The notes: a model not told the origin generated them from the sequence alone. Shown: positions 1 through 6,561, numbered from the stretch's first letter. The stretch is DNA of 14,689 bases from Clostridiales bacterium (GCA_022791355.1 JAAVYX010000158.1:1-14689), one strand, 5' to 3'. Numbers and translations are program-made.

Positions 1-521
1 CCCAGCTTTTCCCCCGCCTCCACCGCCGGACGGGTGAGGATGATGCGGTTGACCTGTTTGGCCCGGAAGGCCGCCACCGCCATGGCCACCGCCAGGTAGG
101 TTTTACCCGTGCCCGCCGGTCCCACGCCGATGACCACCGTATTGTCCCGGATGGCTTCCACATACTTCTTCTGTCCCAGGGTCTTGGGCTTGACCGGCCG
201 CCCCTTGGTGGTGACGCAGATACAATCCGACTCGGCCAGGCGGGTCATGCCGGCCTCGTCCCCGTCCGACACCAGGGAAATCACGTACCGAATGTTCTGC
301 TCGGTCAGCGTCTCCCCCTTGTTGACCAGGGTGAGCAGGCCCTGCATCGCCCGGCTGGCCTTGTTCACGTTTTCCGGCTCGCCGCTGATTTTGATTTCCC
401 CCTCCCGGGAATTGATGGACACCGCGTACTCGGCCTCCAAAATTTTTACGTTTTCATCAAAGCTGCCGAAGAGGTTTACCACCTGCTCCATGCGGTCGAT
501 GCTGATGGTCTGTTCATACAT
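1..521 (-). CDS. phoH: PhoH-family ATPase (5' part, truncated by window edge)
   Basis: The visible 173 residues begin MYEQTISIDRMEQ and run off the left edge. An N-terminal KH-like segment covers about residues 1-110. The PhoH core follows, with KTLGQKKYVEAI and the Walker A loop GPAGTGKT at residues 134-141, then ILTRPAVEAGEKLG. This N-terminal order is typical of the PhoH/YqfE family, predicted cytoplasmic RNA-associated ATPases. The start is the ATG at 519-521; a purine-rich AAGGCGGAAAG lies upstream as a moderate ribosome binding site. yqfD ends 137 bp upstream on the same strand, and yqfC-yqfD-phoH is a conserved order in spore formers. Walker B and the C-terminus are outside the window. 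The family identity is clear; the cellular substrate is not known from the sequence. Confidence 0.96.
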   Translation of the reverse strand, partial: MYEQTISIDRMEQVVNLFGSFDENVKILEAEYAVSINSREGEIKISGEPENVNKASRAMQGLLTLVNKGETLTEQNIRYVISLVSDGDEAGMTRLAESDCICVTTKGRPVKPKTLGQKKYVEAIRDNTVVIGVGPAGTGKTYLAVAMAVAAFRAKQVNRIILTRPAVEAGEKL

Positions 522-657
522 AGAGCTTTCCGCCTTTCCAGCCGTCCGGAAAAACGCGGGGTTTTTCCGCAAGACCGGCCCTTTTACGCCGTCAAAACCT
601 TCGGGTGAGAAGAAAAAACGGCCCATTCCTTATTTTTAGTTATTATAACACTTTTCT

Positions 658-1845
658 TTATTCATTTGTAGTGCTTATCGATAAAATTTCTTCAACCGCA
701 ATATTTTCTTTACAAACATACTGCACAGTCAGGGCCACGCCTTCCTCGGTGGTCTCGATCTGCTCCTCCTTGGATAGGATTTCGGCTCCCTGCAGCTGTT
801 CGCGTTCCAGGCCGGCGATCTGTTGCCGGGCGAACTCCAGCGCACCCGCCTCGTCCAGGGTGTAATCCAGCTGGGCCGTTTCATAAAAGGAAGCCGAAAC
901 AACGGAGATGGGCAGAGTGGCCGTACCGAAGGCGAGCTGATGGGTCTCGATCTCCTTTTCGTAGGTTCCCCGCACCGACCCCAGATATAAAGGGATTTCC
1001 AGGCCGAACAGCTTTAAGGCTCGCCGCCGGCGCACCTGGCCGGTCCGGTAGGTCTCCTGCTGGTCATATCGGGCGGTATAAGAGATGGCGCGCTGGGTTT
1101 CGGCGAACACCTGCCCGGCGGCGTGCTTGAAGCCGGACTCCCCGTCGGCGTACTCCATCACCCCCGACACCAGCAGGTCGCCGGCCACAACCGCGTCTCC
1201 AATCTGCACCATGATACGCCCGTCGGTAACCTGATGGCCTATGATACGGCCGTCCCGTGCGGCCTTCAGGTTACAGGGGAGGCTGTCGTCGATCTTATCC
1301 GGCACCTGCCGGGTTTCCTTCACGTCCACCGTGGCCTTGGCGCCCTCAATGTTCACCGCCGCCCAGGCCAGCTCGGGCAGCTCCAGCATCAGCCGCTGGC
1401 GGACGTTGGCCGGGTCGATGGAGGAGATGGGGACCCCCTCCTCGATGCCCACCCGTTCCAAGGCGGCCAAAATCTCGGCCTTTTCCACCCGCTGATTGCC
1501 TACGATCTCCACCGTCCAGATAAAGCCGGACATGACCCGCAGGATGAGGAAAAAGAGGACAAAGCCTACCAAAAGCCCTACCCGTTTTCGATACCGGCGC
1601 AGGATAAAGGGCAGGCCCCGTTTTTCCATAATACGCAGCCGGGCCCCCGACCTTGCCCGGATCTTGCGCATTTTCTTATAGTCCTTGGCGTATACCATGC
1701 CCTCGATGCGGCCCTTGCGGCGGACGATACCCCACACCGGCACCCCCCGTCCGGCGCAGAGGTTTAACAACCGCTCGGGAAAGTCCCCCCAGGCCTTGAA
1801 GCGTACATATCCCAGAAAAAAATGCAGAAAACGCAGTAAAAGCAT
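658..1845 (-). CDS. yqfD: Sporulation protein YqfD
   Basis: This 395-residue protein matches the usual length of the YqfD family. It starts MLLLRFLHFFLGYVRFKAWG. A basic segment at residues 58-90 precedes one membrane segment at about 89-110 (VGLLVGFVLFFLILRVMSGF). The long remainder is predicted to lie outside the cytoplasm or in the intermembrane space of the forespore. YqfD family proteins are mother-cell sporulation proteins of unclear biochemistry. The ATG at 1843-1845 is chosen because GGAAGGAACAGAC precedes it with good spacing and because the protein then begins like family members; an in-frame extension to 2007 is possible but has no such support. phoH follows downstream. The expected partner yqfC lies about 1.2 kb upstream instead of immediately adjacent. 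A GC hairpin (1895-1912) sits in the leader. Confidence 0.93.
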   Translation of the reverse strand: MLLLRFLHFFLGYVRFKAWGDFPERLLNLCAGRGVPVWGIVRRKGRIEGMVYAKDYKKMRKIRARSGARLRIMEKRGLPFILRRYRKRVGLLVGFVLFFLILRVMSGFIWTVEIVGNQRVEKAEILAALERVGIEEGVPISSIDPANVRQRLMLELPELAWAAVNIEGAKATVDVKETRQVPDKIDDSLPCNLKAARDGRIIGHQVTDGRIMVQIGDAVVAGDLLVSGVMEYADGESGFKHAAGQVFAETQRAISYTARYDQQETYRTGQVRRRRALKLFGLEIPLYLGSVRGTYEKEIETHQLAFGTATLPISVVSASFYETAQLDYTLDEAGALEFARQQIAGLEREQLQGAEILSKEEQIETTEEGVALTVQYVCKENIAVEEILSISTTNE

Positions 1846-2079
1846 GTCTGTTCCTTCCCCATTTCCCGTCTTTGGGCCATGTCCCCAAAATCGCGCCGCC
1901 GGTTCCGGCGGCCTTCTAAATATTTGGCGAAAACGCGGGGCAACCGGCGCGGAGCTTGGCTGCCGTCCGCCCCTTTTTTTATGTATTCTAAAGGCGGCCA
2001 TAGGCATGTTGATATTTTTGCAGCTTTAGCACGTGTTTTTTAGGTCAAAAGGATGTATATGTTTGTCTTGTTTGTTTTA

Positions 2080-2230
2080 TTAGCTGGGAGAGAGATTTCG
2101 CTTGAGATTTTTTTCATTGGCCGGGAGAGAGGTTTCGCGCTAGGCGTGCCATTCTTAATACTCCAAAACCTGCTCTAGTAGCGCGATCCCTTCTTTGGTC
2201 AAACGGCAAAAGAAGGGGGAGAAAAACGTT
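2080..2230 (-). repeat. Repeat family copy A: C-terminal coding remnant plus two 22-nt motifs
   Basis: On the minus strand this reads a short open frame ending FFCRLTKEGIALLEQVLEY and a TAA stop at 2157-2159. A TGA lies in frame shortly upstream, and no start codon is visible, so it is a remnant. Downstream of the stop lie two copies of a 22-nt motif (2117-2138 and 2080-2101) that begins TTGGCCGGGAGAGAGG on the plus strand. A hairpin pairs 2188-2196 with 2209-2217 around a 12-nt loop. The same arrangement recurs at 14501-14689 and, without a clear motif array, in inverted orientation at 2857-2960. Confidence 0.75.
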
Positions 2231-2620
2231 CACGGGGGTTGACCGCCCCCCGTGGCCCCGCTGACAACGTAGCCTGCGAGATGTGCGGCAGGCCGCGTCT
2301 CCCAATAGCCTAGGAAGCCCAAAAATCGTTCTTATTTTGGGGCAGGCGCTTTAGAGGCCCTCAGCAACCCGGCGGGATATAGCAGGAACCCGGTCTATGA
2401 ACGTCTCCCGCCGATACGCATCCGCGTCTTAGTTGGGTATATTTCACTTGTCCGCCGATAGTGAGAGGGAAACGTTAGCTTCAAAAATCGAACCCATACA
2501 AATTTATAAAATCTCTAGTTCAAGAACAGCCTGCGGCCGCCTATTAGGACGGCCATACGGTTGTCTCCCGCCGCCCCAGTTCAGAGCTACTTAATTAAAA
2601 GGAACCAGAAATTTTCTAGC
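2231..2620. other. Unassigned GC-rich, hairpin-rich segment inside the yqfC-yqfD spacer
   Basis: This stretch between repeat copies A and C has no supported gene. The string GTCTCCC occurs at 2297-2303, 2403-2409 and 2563-2569; in the last two it extends to GTCTCCCGCCG, exactly 160 bp apart. A stem joins GGCGGGA (2381-2387) with TCCCGCC (2405-2411) and encloses an ATAG/CTAT pair. I compared it by eye with RNase P RNA, tmRNA, SRP RNA, 6S RNA and group II intron domain V and found no convincing match on either strand. It could be a structured RNA or decayed mobile DNA. Confidence 0.35.
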
Positions 2621-2856
2621 GGTGGGAAGAACCTGTTAGCGGCAGCCGGCGGGAAGCAATAGGAAAGCAGCCAGCGGCTAAGGGAAAGCGAGTACAACAA
2701 AAGACTCGTTTCCAGGGAGAGACCCCGTAGGGCGGGAATCCAAAGGGCAGAGTCCTTTGCGCCGTCAGGGAAGGGGGCCCCCGAAAAACTTCCGGTTTTC
2801 CTCTGGACCCGCTCGAAAGGGTTTTAGAGGAAAAACGAAGTTGTTTCGGGACCGCG

Positions 2857-2960
2857 TTTTTCTCCCCCTCTTTTGTCGCGTCGCCAAAGAGGGGGACGCG
2901 CCCTTGGACACGGTATTGGAGTGCTGAGAAAAGCGCGTCTGGCGAGCAATCTCGCGCTGC
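2857..2960 (+). repeat. Repeat family copy C, inverted relative to copy A
   Basis: On the plus strand the end of an open frame reads LFCRVAKEGDAPLDTVLEC, with a TGA stop at 2925-2927, clearly related to the peptides in copies A and B. The frame is open from about 2680 but has no ATG and no ribosome binding site, so I do not call a gene. CCCCCTCTTT (2864-2873) pairs with AAAGAGGGGG (2886-2895) around a 12-nt loop at the position of the copy A hairpin. The similarity to copy A begins at CGTTTTTCTCCCCC and fades after the stop. Confidence 0.65.
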
Positions 2961-3023
2961 ATGAAAAAAATATATAACGCATGCTAGGTTATACGCGCGC
3001 AAAGACTATGCGCGGCATGGCCT

Positions 3024-3329
3024 TCACATGGTGAACTCCAGCCCGGTGATGAAGCCGGCGATGACCGTTTGATTGCCCAAGAGATTGGCAATCTCCAGAT
3101 TTCGTCCCAAAAAGGTCACCGACCCGGTGCCTATGTTGAGCTTGATACGGGTTTCCTCATATTCCATGACCCCCTTGCAGCCGTCCACCGTGGCCTCCCG
3201 GTTGGAGGAGAGCTCGATATGCGCCCCCTGTCCCAGTGCGCCGGGCGGCAGCTCTAACGCCTTGCCCAAAAGGTCCACCTTACTGCGGGACGGCCGCAGG
3301 GATAGCTTCGGTTTTTTCCGCATAACCAT
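3024..3329 (-). CDS. yqfC: Sporulation protein YqfC (YabP/YqfC family)
   Basis: This small protein of 101 residues begins MVMRKKPKLSLRPSR. It carries the YabP/YqfC core from about residue 36 to the end (GAHIELSSNREATVDGCKG, then a strand-rich tail ending ITGLEFTM), predicted to be all-beta. YqfC-family proteins are made in the mother cell during sporulation; their exact role is unknown. The ATG at 3327-3329 is preceded by AAAGGA with a 7-nt gap, which supports it over the longer open frame to 3434. The downstream partner should be yqfD, but a repeat-rich insert of almost 1.2 kb intervenes. No confident sigma-E promoter could be placed upstream. Confidence 0.9.
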   Translation of the reverse strand: MVMRKKPKLSLRPSRSKVDLLGKALELPPGALGQGAHIELSSNREATVDGCKGVMEYEETRIKLNIGTGSVTFLGRNLEIANLLGNQTVIAGFITGLEFTM

Positions 3330-3741
3330 ATACCTGTCCTTTCTGCCGGCAGTCCCGAAACGGGTTCCGGTTCCTTGGCGCGCCCCGCGGCGGCCAGGCG
3401 CTCCTTCGGTGTGGTCCGTTCTACAGAGCGGCATAGCCGGAAAGGCGCAGCCGCGCCTTTTCTATCAGCGGGCGCATGCGTTTCCTATACAGTTTGGCAC
3501 AGACGGCCCCATATACGGCGCTGTTTTACAAAGCTTCTCTTCTGCCGCGCCGCTGGTAAAGCCGCTTTCCTTCCCCTATACGGGCCCTCTCCCCTTTACA
3601 GGGTACGGGCGGGCCATATCCAAAAATATGCGCCGCCCCGCCGGATTTATAACCCCCGCCCTTCCATCTGCTAAAAATCCTCCCGGCCGCATATACATAT
3701 AGGAGCAGACCGTCCGCGGACGGCGATGGGAGGGCGCGTAT
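3330..3741. promoter_or_regulatory. Divergent intergenic region between yqfC and ylbJ
   Basis: About 410 bp separate these two divergently oriented sporulation genes, and no gene is supported here. It presumably holds their promoters. The minus strand has several CCGTATA/TGTATAGG-like strings (around 3488-3585) that could be parts of sporulation sigma -10 boxes, but no pair of boxes fits well enough to call. A perfect 14-bp palindrome, CCGTCCGCGGACGG (3710-3723), lies just before the ylbJ ribosome binding site. Confidence 0.5.
3710..3723. promoter_or_regulatory. 14-bp perfect palindrome in the ylbJ leader
   Basis: CCGTCCGCGGACGG is self-complementary over all 14 bases and ends 18 bp before the ylbJ start codon. 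It could be a protein binding site or a small hairpin near the ribosome binding site GGGAGG (3727-3732). A chance palindrome is not excluded in such GC-rich DNA. Confidence 0.35.
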
Positions 3742-5250
3742 ATGACCAAAAGCATCCGTTTTTGCGCAGAACGGCCGGGCCAAAACGCAGGGCAGACAGC
3801 CCCAGCGGCACGGGAGACCGACCGTTTTTCTAGTAAGGACGCTTTGCGGAAAGAACAGATAAGAGAGCCGCTGGAAAATGGGCAAAGGGTTCTGGGAAAG
3901 GCGCGGACAATGGAGCGGCGAAGCGGTCTGCCCAACAGTCCGTCAAGAGACCTGTCAGAGCGCATGTTAGATAGCCTATCAATAGAGCCGTCGAGCGATC
4001 TGCCGAAGAACATGTCAAACGATACGTCAAGTTACCCGTCAAAGGGCCTATTGAAAGACCGGTCGAATCGCCGGACCCGCGCGGCGCATAGTCGTCCCCG
4101 CAAAAATAACGGCGGCCGGCCGCTTATCCGCCGATGGGGTATGCTTTTGGCCGCCGTACTTTCCCTGCTTTTTATCGCCGGTCTGTTTTGGCTGGGCGGG
4201 GAGGCCGCCGCCGGCGCGTCCGCCGGGCTTTCCCTTTGCGGACGGGTGGTCGTGCCCTCCCTCTTCCCCTTTATGATCGCCGCCCTTTTTATCAGCAAGT
4301 CCGGCCTGGCCGAATGGATGGGCCGGCCGCTGGGACCGGCGGTTTCCCGGCTCTTCAAGCTTCCTGCGGCGGCGGCCGGCCCTCTGCTGCTCTCTTTTAT
4401 TGCCGGTTACCCCGTAGGGGCCCGGCTGACCCGGGGGCTATACGAGGCGGGACGGATAAATGAAAAACAGGCGAACACCCTGCTCTGCTTCACAGTCAAC
4501 GCCGGGCCGGCCTTTATCGTCACCGCCGCAGGGATGGGGATGCTGCATTCCAGCGCCGCTGGCTGGCTGCTGCTGGCCGCGCACGTGCTGGCCGCCCTGC
4601 TGGTGGGACTGTTGGCCGGCCGTTGGGACGGCCGGCGGGCTGCGCCGCGCAACGAACCGCGGAACAGACGGGGCGCCCAGACCCGGGAGCCGTCGGGTCA
4701 GCCCAAAGGGGCCGCTCGACCCGGTCTCGCGGCGGCCTTTGTGGAGGCCGTGTCGGACGCATCTCTCTCCATGCTGCAAATCTGCGGCTGGGTGACGCTG
4801 TTTTCGGTCATACTGGCTATGCTGCTGCACAGCGGTCTGCCAGCGCCGCTGGTCACCCTGCTGGGAGGACTGGCAGAGGTCACCACCGGCGCGGCCGCCG
4901 TCGCCCCCGCCGGCAATCTGCCCCTGCTGGCCGCCCTGTTAGGCTGGGCCGGTTTGTCGGTGCAGTTTCAGTCCCTCTCCTCGCTGGGGTCCCTGCGGCC
5001 CCGGTACGGCCGCTTCTTTGCGGCCCGGGCCCTCCACGGCCTTCTGTCCGCTTTGCTGGTCCGACTGCTGCTCACGGTTTTTCCCATTGTCCTGCCCGCA
5101 TCCGCCGACCTGCCCCTCCGCCCGGCGGCCAGCGGTCTTTCCTTTGCCGCCACCTTGGGCTTTCTGCTTTTGCTGGTGGTCTTTCTCTGCTTTGCCGGCA
5201 AGGGCAGGGTGGAGTCAAGCGAGGTGCGGCTTTGGGCCCGGCCGCGATAA
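3742..5250 (+). CDS. ylbJ: Sporulation integral membrane protein YlbJ (SpoVV-like), with repetitive N-terminal extension
   Basis: The 502-residue protein has two parts. Residues 1-133 are a hydrophilic, basic and Ser-rich extension that includes twelve degenerate tetrapeptides (residues 62-109). From about residue 134 (MLLAAVLSLLFIAGLFWLGG) it is a polytopic membrane protein with nucleoside-recognition/gate-type features, such as GRVVVPSLFPFMIAALF, SFIAGYPVGARL and TVNAGPAFIVTAAGMG. This is the YlbJ family, related to SpoVV, which in Bacillus is required to move dipicolinic acid across the outer forespore membrane. The ATG at 3742 is preceded by GGGAGGGCGCGTAT, a good ribosome binding site. 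The ATG at 4141 would give a family-sized protein but has only a weak site, so the long form is preferred. The extension is atypical and may be poorly conserved. Confidence 0.9.
   Translation: MTKSIRFCAERPGQNAGQTAPAARETDRFSSKDALRKEQIREPLENGQRVLGKARTMERRSGLPNSPSRDLSERMLDSLSIEPSSDLPKNMSNDTSSYPSKGLLKDRSNRRTRAAHSRPRKNNGGRPLIRRWGMLLAAVLSLLFIAGLFWLGGEAAAGASAGLSLCGRVVVPSLFPFMIAALFISKSGLAEWMGRPLGPAVSRLFKLPAAAAGPLLLSFIAGYPVGARLTRGLYEAGRINEKQANTLLCFTVNAGPAFIVTAAGMGMLHSSAAGWLLLAAHVLAALLVGLLAGRWDGRRAAPRNEPRNRRGAQTREPSGQPKGAARPGLAAAFVEAVSDASLSMLQICGWVTLFSVILAMLLHSGLPAPLVTLLGGLAEVTTGAAAVAPAGNLPLLAALLGWAGLSVQFQSLSSLGSLRPRYGRFFAARALHGLLSALLVRLLLTVFPIVLPASADLPLRPAASGLSFAATLGFLLLLVVFLCFAGKGRVESSEVRLWARPR
3925..4068 (+). 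repeat. 12-bp minisatellite (12 units) within ylbJ
   Basis: Twelve in-frame 12-bp units follow one another without gaps. The consensus is near GACCTGTCAAAG, with the fifth to ninth positions best kept. They encode tetrapeptides of the form x-(L/P/M)-S-x, for example DLSE, SLSI, DLPK, NMSN, DTSS and YPSK. Because 12 is divisible by three, copy number changes would not break the reading frame. Confidence 0.75.
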
Positions 5251-5255
5251 AATCG

Positions 5256-5295
5256 CCCTTTTTCCCTTTTCCTCTTTCTTTCCTTCCCTTTTTCT
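5256..5295 (+). other. 40-nt uninterrupted polypyrimidine tract
   Basis: Every base from 5256 to 5295 is C or T. The tract starts 5 bp after the ylbJ stop codon and ends just before a TATACT-like box (5299-5304) upstream of the small Cys-rich gene. It has no hairpin, so it is not an intrinsic terminator. It could mark a pause site or a triplex-prone sequence. Confidence 0.6.
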
Positions 5296-5339
5296 GCTAT
5301 ACTGATAATAAATAAATCTAGCGCGAGGGGGGAAGGCGC

Positions 5340-5555
5340 GTGAAAGCCCAATACTTCAATAAGGATTTACAGCCCGCCTGCGCTTATTGCGGCCGGGGCC
5401 GCCGCTGTCCGGGCGGCGACCGGGTGCTCTGTCCCCTGCGGGGGGTTATGGAACCGTCGGACGCCTGCCGCCGGTTCCAGTATAATCCTCTAAAGCGCGT
5501 TCCCAAACGCCCTCAAAAGCTGCCCGCCTACAAGTCGGAGGATTTCGCCTTGTAG
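5340..5555 (+). CDS. Small Cys-rich protein, probable zinc-binding, function unknown
   Basis: This 71-residue protein starts at a GTG (5340-5342) preceded by GAGGGGGGAAGGCGC, a strong ribosome binding site. Five cysteines lie between residues 14 and 43: CAYC, a third in RRCPGG, a fourth in VLCPLRG and a fifth in DACRRF. This spacing suggests a metal-binding knuckle. The C-terminal part is basic and Pro-rich (PLKRVPKRPQKLP) and ends YKSEDFAL. I recall similar short proteins near ylbJ in related Clostridia but cannot name a family or role. It lies 89 bp downstream of ylbJ on the same strand, so co-transcription is possible. Confidence 0.8.
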   Translation: MKAQYFNKDLQPACAYCGRGRRCPGGDRVLCPLRGVMEPSDACRRFQYNPLKRVPKRPQKLPAYKSEDFAL

Positions 5556-5580
5556 AACGCCTGATTTTGCAAAACGAGGC

Positions 5581-5608
5581 TTGACAAACAGGGATTCTGT
5601 GGTATAAT
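5581..5608 (+). promoter_or_regulatory. Sigma-A promoter of the tRNA operon
   Basis: TTGACA (5581-5586) and TATAAT (5603-5608) are both perfect consensus boxes with a 16-bp spacer. They lie about 55 bp upstream of tRNA-His, as expected for a strongly expressed stable RNA. Confidence 0.9.
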
Positions 5609-5663
5609 GTCTGCGTTGTGACTATTATACGTTTTGAATTTGCCGTCCAACGTCGACAGTATG

Positions 5664-5740
5664 GTGGATATAGCTCAGTTGGTTAGAGTGCCAGGTTGTG
5701 GCCCTGGAGGTCGTCGGTTCGAACCCGATTATCCACCCCA
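5664..5740 (+). tRNA. tRNA-His (anticodon GTG)
   Basis: The cloverleaf closes fully: acceptor GTGGATA with TATCCAC, anticodon stem CCAGG/CCTGG with GTG at 5698-5700, and T arm GTCGG-TTCGAAC-CCGAT. The discriminator is C73, and a G at 5663 can serve as the histidine-specific G-1 opposite it. The CCA end is encoded (5738-5740). Confidence 0.98.
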
Positions 5741-5745
5741 AGCCT

Positions 5746-5778
5746 ATTCATGCCGCGGACAAGGTCTGCGGCATGAAT
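5746..5778 (+). other. 15-bp hairpin with 3-nt loop in the tRNA spacer
   Basis: ATTCATGCCGCGGAC pairs with the facing arm (one G-U pair) around the loop AAG. It starts 5 nt after the CCA of tRNA-His and is not followed by a T tract, so it is more likely a processing or stability element of the tRNA precursor than a terminator. Confidence 0.75.
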
Positions 5779-5814
5779 ACTATCTAAGCGATCTGTCAAA
5801 AATCCTATATACAA

Positions 5815-5889
5815 TGGGGTGTAGCCAAGGGGTAAGGCAACGGACTTTGACTCCGTCACTCGCTGGTTCGAATCCAGCCATCCCAGCCA
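5815..5889 (+). tRNA. tRNA-Gln (anticodon TTG)
   Basis: Acceptor TGGGGTG pairs with CATCCCA, the anticodon stem is ACGGA/TCCGT with TTG at 5847-5849, the T arm contains TTCGAAT, the discriminator is G, and CCA is encoded at 5887-5889. It is the second gene of the operon that starts with tRNA-His. Confidence 0.98.
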
Positions 5890-5891
5890 AT

Positions 5892-5923
5892 ACGCCCGGC
5901 CAAATGGCCGGGCGTTCTTTTTT
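5892..5923 (+). terminator. Rho-independent terminator of the tRNA operon
   Basis: ACGCCCGGCC pairs with GGCCGGGCGT around the loop AAAT, followed by TCTTTTTT. It starts 2 nt after the CCA of tRNA-Gln. Confidence 0.95.
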
Positions 5924-6059
5924 GCGCCTTGCAACGCTATGTTTCTCTCATATGCGCACATCGTCTTGGTTTCCGGGCTTTGCTCGACTAGATCCGCTCG
6001 ACGGCCTGCGGGCCGGCCCTCAAGGCGGATTTCTCCTTTCCCAATCATACGCGTCTAAG

Positions 6060-6100
6060 TAAAGATGCAATCCATACGCAAGCGATGGATTGCATCTTTA
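6060..6100 (-). terminator. Hairpin downstream of the cupin gene, likely terminator
   Basis: TAAAGATGCAATCCAT (6060-6075) pairs perfectly with 6085-6100 around a 9-nt loop. It lies directly after the cupin stop codon at 6102. Its A/T-rich ends can supply a short T stretch on either strand, so it may work in both directions, although no long T tract follows. Confidence 0.7.
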
Positions 6101-6101
6101 T

Positions 6102-6539
6102 TTAATGTTCTTCCCTATCGGCAATCGCTTTTGTAGACTGAACCGTACCATGCGGATGGTGGGGCGGCGCGTAAATGGTGTAAATTTTAAGAGGGCGGTT
6201 TCCGGTATTGACAATGTTATGCCATGTTCCAGCCGGAACAAAAACAGCGGATCCGTCACAAATCTGCTGCTGACAATGCAGCTGGTCCTTAGACGGGCCC
6301 ATCGCAGTTATGCCGCTGCCGCTCTCGATCCGCAGGAACTGATCGGTATCTGGATGTACTTCCAGCCCGATTTCGCCGCCGGCCGGTATACACATTAAGG
6401 TAAGTTGTAAATACTGTCCTGTCCACAGCGCTGTGCGGTAATTGGTATTTTGCCGGGTCGCCTTGCCTATATTCGTCACAAACGGGTTGGGACCTTGATC
6501 GTACATGGGCGTACCGCCGCAATTGTTGTTTGGATGCAA
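6102..6539 (-). CDS. Small cupin-domain protein, possibly spore-associated
   Basis: The 145-residue protein carries one cupin barrel. Motif 1 is GGEIGLEVHPDTDQFLRIESG, where the usual second His of HxH is replaced. Motif 2 is GSAVFVPAGTWHNIVNTG, with the conserved PAGxWHN. Cupins bind metals or small molecules; the altered motif 1 makes a normal two-His site uncertain. A TTG start at 6537-6539 is chosen because AGGAGGG lies 6 nt upstream; a GTG further upstream would overlap that site. The N-terminus is Asn/Gly/Pro-rich (HPNNNCGGTP). A sigma-K-like promoter upstream suggests late mother-cell expression. It is monocistronic, with a hairpin right after the stop. The substrate is unknown. Confidence 0.88.
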   Translation of the reverse strand: MHPNNNCGGTPMYDQGPNPFVTNIGKATRQNTNYRTALWTGQYLQLTLMCIPAGGEIGLEVHPDTDQFLRIESGSGITAMGPSKDQLHCQQQICDGSAVFVPAGTWHNIVNTGNRPLKIYTIYAPPHHPHGTVQSTKAIADREEH

Positions 6540-6561
6540 AGCAGTCCCTCCTTTCACGATT

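Larger units (their letters stand above)
1846..3023. other. Non-genic, repeat-rich segment separating yqfC from yqfD
   Basis: No convincing gene fills this stretch of almost 1.2 kb. It contains copy A of a repeat family near its left side (2080-2230, minus orientation) and an inverted relative, copy C, near its right side (2857-2960, plus orientation). Between them lie several strong local hairpins, such as CACGGGGG facing CCCCCGTG at 2231-2254 and GTTTTCCTCT facing AGAGGAAAAC near 2795-2836. Because yqfC and yqfD are normally adjacent, I infer that this is inserted or expanded DNA. No transposase, clean terminal inverted repeat or target-site duplication could be found by eye, so the mechanism is open. 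Transcription may still read through into yqfD. Confidence 0.6.

Noticed and set aside
2231..2620. tmRNA, 6S RNA or group II intron
   Set aside because: Only short local resemblances were found (for example GGGTTCGA and ATACGGTT); the required pairing partners are missing.
2616..3002. Minus-strand open frame of 128 codons across repeat copy C
   Set aside because: No ribosome binding site, no family features, and the related peptide signal is on the opposite strand.
4623..5315. Plus-strand open frame of 230 codons in another frame of ylbJ
   Set aside because: Arg/Pro/Gly-rich shadow of the ylbJ membrane domain, without a ribosome binding site.
5683..6048. Minus-strand open frame of 121 codons containing LDSNQRVTESKSVALPLG
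   Set aside because: This is the well-known spurious translation across the antisense of tRNA genes; it overlaps both tRNAs and their terminator.
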